Source: an uncultured Victivallales bacterium (GTDB lineage Bacteria; Verrucomicrobiota; Lentisphaeria; Oligosphaerales; JAFGRS01). Taken from it: a stretch of DNA of 59,058 nucleotides. The notes under the pieces are model-generated. The model ran no database searches and had not been told where the DNA came from. It saw only the letters and a program-made list of their open reading frames with translations. Below are positions 54,101 through 59,058 of this stretch, piece after piece (the stretch's first letter is position 1; the number at the start of each line of letters is the position of its first letter). The DNA lies in contig CAILUI010000038.1 of the NCBI GenBank assembly GCA_903837355.1, positions 1-59,058 of the forward strand, in the 5' to 3' direction. The translations under genes and the position numbers were made by a program.

Positions 54101-56878
54101 ATGAAGACCCTGAAACGCAATCTACCGGTGCGGACAACCGGCGTTCTCACCTCCTTGTGCCTGTGGGCGGCACTGTTTGCGGCGGCCGCTCAGGAGCCCG
54201 CCGCGGCCTGGCCTCGTCGCAGTGCGGCTCCGCCCGTCAGCGTGGCCCTGTATGAACCCCAGGTCGAGTCCTACGACCGCGAATGGATGACCGCCCGTGC
54301 GGCGGTGTCGGTGGTGGTCAACGGGGCCGAACCGGTGTTCGGTGCCGTCTGGTTCGGCATGCGCCTGAGTGTCAATGCCGAAGGCACGCTCGGCCGCGTC
54401 AACGCCGTCCGTCTCGACCAGATGCGCTTCCCGACGGACGACCTCGTCGAGCAGGCCCTGTTCGACCGTCTGCTGGGCAGCAGCCTGATCGGTGCCGAGT
54501 TGCCGCTGGAGCCGCTGTTGGCCAGTCTGGCGCGCGACAAGGTCGAGGCCGAAGCTGCGGCCGCTGGCAACCAGGCCGTGCCTGACATCTTATTTACCAC
54601 CACCCCCGTGGCCCTGGTGCGCATCGACGGCGAGCCCGAACTGCAGGGCGTTCCGGACCTCGACCTGCTTGCCGTGATCAACAGTAACACGCCCATCTTC
54701 CTGCAGAAGGGGACCTCGGTGTGGTTCATGCAGGTCGACGGCCGCTGGCTGCAGGCCGCGGCGGTGACCGGCCCCTGGCAGGATGCCGACGGCGTGCCCG
54801 ACTCGGTCAAGAAGGCGGTCGCCGCCAGTGACCCGGCCGCCGCCAGCACCAGCGCCAGGCCGCAGATTGTGGTCGTGACCCGGCCCACTGAAGTCGTCAC
54901 CACCGCCGGGGAACCGCGCTACGCCGTGATCCCGGGAACGGGCCTGCTCTATGTCAAGAATACCGAAGCGGATCTCTTCCTCGATATCGCCGGCCAGCGA
55001 CACTACGCCCTGCTGGCCGGACGCTGGTTTGCAGCCGCCAACCCGCAGAGCGGCCCCTGGGAGGTCGTGCCCGGCGCCGCACTTCCCGGCGGTTTCGCCA
55101 GGATCCCCGAGGGTTCGGCGAAGTACGGCCTGCTGGCGCACGTGCCCGGCACGAGCGTCGCTAAGGCGGCGGTCCAGGACGCCGAGGTGCCGCGGACGCA
55201 GGCGGTCAGGCGCGAGGTCACGACTCTGGCCGTGGCCTACGAGGGCGAGCCGGAGTTTGCGCAAGCGGGCTCCACGACGGTCTACTACGCGGTGAACACG
55301 CCCTACTCCGTACTGCGGCTGGACCCCTATTACTACCTTTGTTATAGCGGCGTCTGGTACTACGGCGGCACCGCCGCCGGGCCGTGGAGCGTGTGCGCCA
55401 ATGTGCCGGGTGTGATCTATACCATCCCGCCGGCCTGCCCGGTCTACCCGGTGACCTATGTCCGCGTCTATGACTCGACGCCGGACGTGGTCTACTGCGG
55501 CTACACCTCCGGCTACCTGGGCTGGTACGTTGGCGGCTCGTCCCTGCTCTTCGGCCTGGCCTACTACGACGACGCCTGGTGGGGCCGTCGCAACAGCCGC
55601 TACTACTACCACCAGAACTACCGGTGCGGCTACTACCCCGTGCATGGCCCCTACGGCAGCGATCGCCCCGGTTGGGGGCCGCCACCGCCCCGTCCCGGCG
55701 GCCCCCTGGGGCCTCCTCCCCCCTTCGTTCCGCGTCGGCCTGGACCGGAGTACCATCTGACCGTCAACCTGGGTCCCCGGGCTCCCGTGGGGCCGTCGCA
55801 TCCGGAGTGGACGCCCAGCCGGCCGAATCGCTATGATCAGGAGCCCACCTCGGCCCTGGCACAGCAGCTTCACGGCAATCCGCCGCCCGCTGGTGGCCAT
55901 GCGGGGATGCCTGACCGGACCCCGCCCGGACGCCCCGACCGGACCCCGCCCGGACGTGACGCCGCGTCGCGCGATCCCAACCCCGTCCGGCCAGCGCCCG
56001 AACGGGCCGAGCGGACCCCCACCGGACGTGACGCCGCGTCGCGCGACCTGCGTAGCGACCGGCCGACCCGCGAGCGTCCCGATGGCGCTCCGGCTGAGCG
56101 TGCTGCGAACGCCCCAACGGCAACGGAACGCACTGACCGCACCACCCCGGCCCCGCAGCCGCTGATCCGTCGTGAGCCCAGGGCGCGCGACGAGCGTACC
56201 GACAGGACCAGCACGGCCCCGCAGCCGCTGATCCGCAGTGAGCCTGCCACCCGCGATGAACGCCCCGACCGAGCCACTTCCGCGCCGCAGCGCGAGCCCC
56301 GCGTCGCGCCCACCCGGCCGGTCGAGACGCGTACGGCGGATCCGGCCCCGCAGCCCGAGCCCAGAGCCACTCCCGCGCCGCAGCGCGAGCCCCGCGTCGC
56401 GCCCACCCGGCCGGTCGAGACGCGTACGGCGGATCCGGCCCCGCAGCCCGCACCCAGAGCCACTCCCGCGCCGCAGCGCGAGCCCCGCGTCGCGCCCACC
56501 CGGCCGGTCGAGACGCGTACGGCGGATCCGGCCCCGCAGCCTGAGCCCAGAGCCACTCCCGCGCCGCAGCGCGAGCCCCGCGTCGCGCCCACCCGGCCGG
56601 TCGAGACGCGTACGGCGGATCCGGCCCCGCAGCCTGCACCCAGAGCCACTCCCGCGCCGCAGCGCGAGCCCCGCGTCGCGCCCACCCGGCCGGTCGAGGC
56701 GGCGCCGGTCCGGCCGTCGGCCCCCGCAGCACCGGCGGCGCGTGTTGCCCCCACGCGCGAGAGAGCCGCTCCCGCCGACCCGCAGGTCGCCCCACCGGTG
56801 GGTGGTGCAACCCCTGACGGCCGCGACGCCCAGGAAGGTGTTCCGGGGGCAACCAGAAGGTCGCCCCGCGGACGCTGA
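54101..56878 (+). CDS. secreted protein with tandem Pro/Arg-rich repeat tail
   Basis: This 925-residue protein has a signal peptide (LTSLCLWAALFAAAAQE). The N-terminal two thirds contain VALYEPQVESYDREWMTARAAV, GAVWFGMRLSVNAEG and repeated short units ending in SGPWEVVP, TGPWQDAD or AGPWSVC. This layout is seen in bacterial proteins that databases label carbohydrate-binding family V/XII, a name whose functional basis I cannot vouch for. A Tyr/Trp/Gly-rich segment (about 430-520) resembles a membrane or wall-associated region. From about residue 560 the chain is Pro/Arg/Asp-rich, and residues 727-866 are a near-identical 31-residue repeat. Family recognition is moderate and the function unknown. 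It stands alone between tilS and a DUF362 gene. Confidence 0.75.
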   Translation: MKTLKRNLPVRTTGVLTSLCLWAALFAAAAQEPAAAWPRRSAAPPVSVALYEPQVESYDREWMTARAAVSVVVNGAEPVFGAVWFGMRLSVNAEGTLGRVNAVRLDQMRFPTDDLVEQALFDRLLGSSLIGAELPLEPLLASLARDKVEAEAAAAGNQAVPDILFTTTPVALVRIDGEPELQGVPDLDLLAVINSNTPIFLQKGTSVWFMQVDGRWLQAAAVTGPWQDADGVPDSVKKAVAASDPAAASTSARPQIVVVTRPTEVVTTAGEPRYAVIPGTGLLYVKNTEADLFLDIAGQRHYALLAGRWFAAANPQSGPWEVVPGAALPGGFARIPEGSAKYGLLAHVPGTSVAKAAVQDAEVPRTQAVRREVTTLAVAYEGEPEFAQAGSTTVYYAVNTPYSVLRLDPYYYLCYSGVWYYGGTAAGPWSVCANVPGVIYTIPPACPVYPVTYVRVYDSTPDVVYCGYTSGYLGWYVGGSSLLFGLAYYDDAWWGRRNSRYYYHQNYRCGYYPVHGPYGSDRPGWGPPPPRPGGPLGPPPPFVPRRPGPEYHLTVNLGPRAPVGPSHPEWTPSRPNRYDQEPTSALAQQLHGNPPPAGGHAGMPDRTPPGRPDRTPPGRDAASRDPNPVRPAPERAERTPTGRDAASRDLRSDRPTRERPDGAPAERAANAPTATERTDRTTPAPQPLIRREPRARDERTDRTSTAPQPLIRSEPATRDERPDRATSAPQREPRVAPTRPVETRTADPAPQPEPRATPAPQREPRVAPTRPVETRTADPAPQPAPRATPAPQREPRVAPTRPVETRTADPAPQPEPRATPAPQREPRVAPTRPVETRTADPAPQPAPRATPAPQREPRVAPTRPVEAAPVRPSAPAAPAARVAPTRERAAPADPQVAPPVGGATPDGRDAQEGVPGATRRSPRGR
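56282..56699 (+). repeat. 93-nt in-frame tandem repeat, about 4.5 copies
   Basis: Units begin at 56282, 56375, 56468, 56561 and 56654, exactly 93 nt apart, and encode a 31-residue unit containing APQREPRVAPTRPVETRTAD. The variable position alternates (QPEPRAT, QPAPRAT, QPEPRAT, QPAPRAT), so the array looks like a doubled 186-nt block. Near-identity at third codon positions indicates recent expansion. Confidence 0.93.
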
Positions 56879-56991
56879 GCAGGGCAGGGCTCTGGTCACC
56901 CGGTCAGCGTATCGCTATAGTATGTGGCTGACCGGGCGGACCCCGTGCGACCGTGCTTGGCGGCCCACCCGTACGGAACCGACGCTCAGCC

Positions 56992-58275
56992 ATGTCCCAC
57001 GACCCCTGCGTCGTCGCCAAGATCCCGACGGACCACGAGCCCATGAAACCCTACGCCGTACGCGCGGCCCGCTGCGACCACCGCGCCAGTGATGAGATCA
57101 TCTACAGCACGCTGCGGCAGATCACGGCGCCGCTGACGCGGGCCTGGACGCGCCTCGAGGCCGCCCGCACCATCCTGATCAAGACCAACATGGTCTGGCC
57201 GCCCGAGAAGCTTCGCCACTACGCCGGCCGCCGTCAGGAACATGTCGACGATGCCGTCTTCCGGGCCGTGTTGCGGCTGCTGCGCGAGCGGACGCGGGCC
57301 CGTCTGATCGTGCCCGACACCACCCTGGTCGGCGGCGGCCGGCCCGGCCGCGATGTGAATTTCCTGCCGTTGCTGGCGGAGTTCGGCGCCGAGTACATCG
57401 AGTGCAGCGAGGCCCCCGTACGCTGGTTCGATGTGCCCGGCGGCGGCATTCTCTTCGGACGCTACCTCATGAATGGTTGCTTGGCCGAAGCCGACGCCGC
57501 GGTGTCCGTCGCCAAGATGAAGAACCACGGTTTCGCGGGCATCACCATGACCGTCAAGAACCTCTTCGGCCTGTGCCCCCTGCCACCGCTCGGCCGGCCG
57601 CGCTCCTACTTCCACCACTTGGTACGTCTGCCCTGTTTCCTGGCCGACTTCGGCCAGCTGGTCAACCCCTGTCTGAACGTCGTCGACGGCCTGGTCGGCC
57701 AGGCGCGCCGCGAGTGGGGGGGCGAGCCCCGCATCGGCGACGCGCTGCTGGCCGGGGACCACCCCGTCGCCACCGACGTCTGCGGCGCCTGGCTGATGGG
57801 CCACGACCCGGCCGCCGACTGGCCGACGCCGCCCTACCGCCGCGACCGCAGCACCGTCCGCCAGGCTGCGGAGCATGGCTTCGGCACCCTCGACCTCAAC
57901 CAGATCGACTTCGCAACCGATCTCACACCACCGGTCGCTGAGTTCGACTCCGAGCAGACCGATCCCCTCGAGCGCGTCGGTAAGTGGCTGTGCTCAACCT
58001 GCGAGCAGGCCCTCTTCTTCCGCGATCACCAGCGCGACCTGAGCGCACGCTACGCCAACGAGTTCATCTTCCTCCAGGACCGCGAGGTGGTCTGGCATGG
58101 CCCCGATCCCCATCACCTTGGCAGTCGCCGCGCGCTCAGCGGCGCCCGCCCCGACAGCGCGCTCTGGCTCAAGTTCGTCGATCCCGACGAGACCGAGCAG
58201 GAGCACTTTGAACTCTACGAGCGGGCCCTGCCGTACTTCGCGGCGCAGCTTCGCCAGCATGCCAGCACCCCGTAG
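56992..58275 (+). CDS. DUF362 domain protein
   Basis: This 427-residue protein has the DUF362 arrangement: ILIKTNMVWP (about 63), VDDAVFRAVLRLLRERT (about 84), PDTTLVGGG (about 105), VAKMKNHGFAGITMTVKNLFGLCP (cited as KMKNHGFAGIT and VKNLFGLCP, about 178-198), and INxxDGLVGQ-like NVVDGLVGQ (about 228). DUF362 proteins often accompany ferredoxin domains and have no settled biochemical role. This one lacks a CxxCxxC cluster, having only isolated cysteines such as CSTCEQ near 330. The ATG at 56992 was chosen because upstream codons show no conservation. Confidence 0.82.
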   Translation: MSHDPCVVAKIPTDHEPMKPYAVRAARCDHRASDEIIYSTLRQITAPLTRAWTRLEAARTILIKTNMVWPPEKLRHYAGRRQEHVDDAVFRAVLRLLRERTRARLIVPDTTLVGGGRPGRDVNFLPLLAEFGAEYIECSEAPVRWFDVPGGGILFGRYLMNGCLAEADAAVSVAKMKNHGFAGITMTVKNLFGLCPLPPLGRPRSYFHHLVRLPCFLADFGQLVNPCLNVVDGLVGQARREWGGEPRIGDALLAGDHPVATDVCGAWLMGHDPAADWPTPPYRRDRSTVRQAAEHGFGTLDLNQIDFATDLTPPVAEFDSEQTDPLERVGKWLCSTCEQALFFRDHQRDLSARYANEFIFLQDREVVWHGPDPHHLGSRRALSGARPDSALWLKFVDPDETEQEHFELYERALPYFAAQLRQHASTP

Positions 58276-58279
58276 GACG

Positions 58280-58440
58280 TGGCGCCACGGCACGTAGATG
58301 CTGGATAAGCGGCTCGATGATGAACCCTTCCCAGGACGAACCGCATTTCGGCTGTCCGTCGAGACCGCGCGGGGTCGGCAGGTTCAGCAGGCCATGATGG
58401 AGACCGCTGTCGGCCACGAATGCCCTGTATTTCCGGTTCC
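58280..58440 (-). pseudogene. decayed fragment of a DUF4143/AAA ATP-binding protein
   Basis: In the minus-strand frame that ends near 58280, the residues FVADSGLHHGLLNL followed by GSSWEGFIIEPLIQHL match the C-terminal DUF4143 region of the common AAA-type ATP-binding proteins (pattern DxGLLxxLL and GxSWEGFxIEQLI). Only about 50 residues survive; the ATPase domain is absent and no start is available. It is a remnant, next to the DUF362 stop. Confidence 0.6.
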
Positions 58441-58548
58441 TGCAACCGGTATATCAACACGTCGTGTATGACAGAACTGTCGGAAGGACGAAACCCGAGG
58501 GGAATTGCGCCTGCAGGCCCTATCAGCGCCTATACCCGCGGGCTCTCC

Positions 58549-58580
58549 TATCCGTGGCATCCGCGCTATCCGTGGTCAAT
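58549..58580 (+). repeat. short tandem ATCCGTGG repeat
   Basis: TATCCGTGGCATCCGCGCTATCCGTGG-type units occur here, and the reverse-complement unit appears at 58616-58648. Similar simple units are scattered in intergenic DNA of several bacterial groups. Confidence 0.6.
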
Positions 58581-58615
58581 CAGGGTTTCTCGAGCGGAGG
58601 CAAGGCGGGAAGCTT

Positions 58616-58648
58616 CACCACGGATGGCACGGATGGCACGGATGAAAC
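58616..58648 (+). repeat. short tandem CACGGATGG repeat
   Basis: Three 9-nt CACGGATGG-type units in a row (CACCACGGATGGCACGGATG is the first part), inverted relative to 58549-58580. Confidence 0.7.
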
Positions 58649-59058
58649 ACTTCGCCATCATCCCCGCTCTTCCTTTGCGCACTCACGGCTTCGCGGGTTG
58701 ATCTTCCTCCTCTTCTCGAACCGACACAAGTGCCATGCCCCCATCTATCCCTTCCGCGGCGCCGTGCGGCGCTGGAGCCGGCGGTCCGCACCGGCTCTGC
58801 CGGGGCTTCCGCTGTACGGAGTCTTGCAGACGGCGGGTACCGCGAACCCGCCCGAGACGGGCTTGGCATCGCGGGCTCCAGGGCGGACGCCGTGCACAAG
58901 GCCCGCTGGCCCGCGCCTCCGCGGCCGTCTATCCCAACTTACGCACTGTGAGTCATAACATCCTGATTATCAACGATCCGATTTTTGAGTAACTACAAAG
59001 TCCGGCTGACCTGCGGCTGTGATGACGTCCTTGGCGACAGGCAGTCCGGCCAGGCTGA

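Larger units (their letters stand above)
58441..59058. other. intergenic region with short dispersed repeats
   Basis: No gene is supported in the last 618 nt. It contains an inverted pair of short tandem repeats (below), GC-rich hairpins around 58755-58900, and an AT-rich stretch at about 58945-59000 that could belong to the promoter of a gene beyond the window. Confidence 0.6.

Noticed and set aside
54590..56899. Long antisense open frame opposite the secreted repeat protein
   Set aside because: It is a by-product of high GC and of the in-frame repeat. It has no start signal, export signal or family motif, while the plus strand has a clear signal peptide and recognisable domain pattern. Similar long antisense frames opposite iorA, ffh, hemL and the decahemes were dismissed for the same reason.
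58278..58289. Terminator for the DUF362 gene (CGTGGCGCCACG palindrome)
   Set aside because: The palindrome has no loop and no following T-tract, so it cannot be called an intrinsic terminator.
1..59058. tRNA, rRNA, CRISPR arrays, insertion sequences or prophage genes
   Set aside because: No cloverleaf, regularly spaced spacer array, transposase motif or phage structural gene was seen. The repeats present are palindromic or simple intergenic repeats and one coding tandem repeat.

Overview
The window is a high-GC chromosomal segment from a Gram-negative, probably anaerobic, multiheme-cytochrome-rich bacterium. Supporting signs are outer-membrane/secreted cytochromes, System II cytochrome c maturation, a sigma-54 activator, and heme synthesis through siroheme (the route used by sulfate reducers and archaea) instead of protoporphyrin. 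The taxon cannot be fixed from the sequence. Palindromic intergenic repeats, short ATCCGTGG/CACGGATGG repeats and the repeat-tailed secreted protein at 54.1 kb remind me of PVC-group (Verrucomicrobiota/Kiritimatiellota/Lentisphaerota) genomes, while the cytochrome architectures recall Geobacter-type electron export. Both are impressions, not placements.

Layout. 1-456: repeat-rich intergenic. 457-5378 (+): iorA-iorB, a galactokinase-family gene, ffh. 5406-8926 (-): M55 D-aminopeptidase and an SF1 helicase. 9119-9931 (+): an SDR. 10260-21896 (-): one tightly overlapped operon with ccsA and the enzymes from glutamyl-tRNA to heme via siroheme (hemA, hemC, cobA-hemD, ahbC, hemB, ahbD, fused ahbA-ahbB, hemL, sirC/met8-like), ending in an orphan hicB. 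22042-31324 (-): a NapC/NirT-type quinol cytochrome, two large multihemes, ResB, a pentaheme lipoprotein and a cysteine-less thioredoxin-TPR protein. 31893-35071 (+): a sensor kinase and NtrC-type sigma-54 activator. 35087-52061 (-): a second thioredoxin-TPR protein, a 15-heme cytochrome, a CbcL-like c/b fusion, a 12-heme cytochrome with an NHL propeller lipoprotein and a probable outer-membrane barrel, and two tandem decaheme paralogues. 52502-58275 (+): tilS, a repeat-tailed secreted protein and a DUF362 protein. The right end holds a decayed DUF4143 fragment and repeats.

How it fits together. Nine genes encode 102 recognisable c-type heme attachment motifs (CXXCH, CX3CH, CX4CH) plus one degenerate motif. 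Heme synthesis and CcsA/ResB needed to mature them lie alongside. Five multiheme transcription units are each preceded on the minus strand by an aligned 17-nt -24/-12 (sigma-54) element of the form TGGCA(C/T)-N6-TGC, and the sigma-54 activator with its kinase sits in the middle. I read this as a locally encoded, two-component-controlled electron-export regulon. Two inner-membrane quinol-oxidising cytochromes, periplasmic wires and a barrel/NHL/12-heme set form a plausible path out of the cell. That path is inferred; the genes and promoter-like elements are seen directly.
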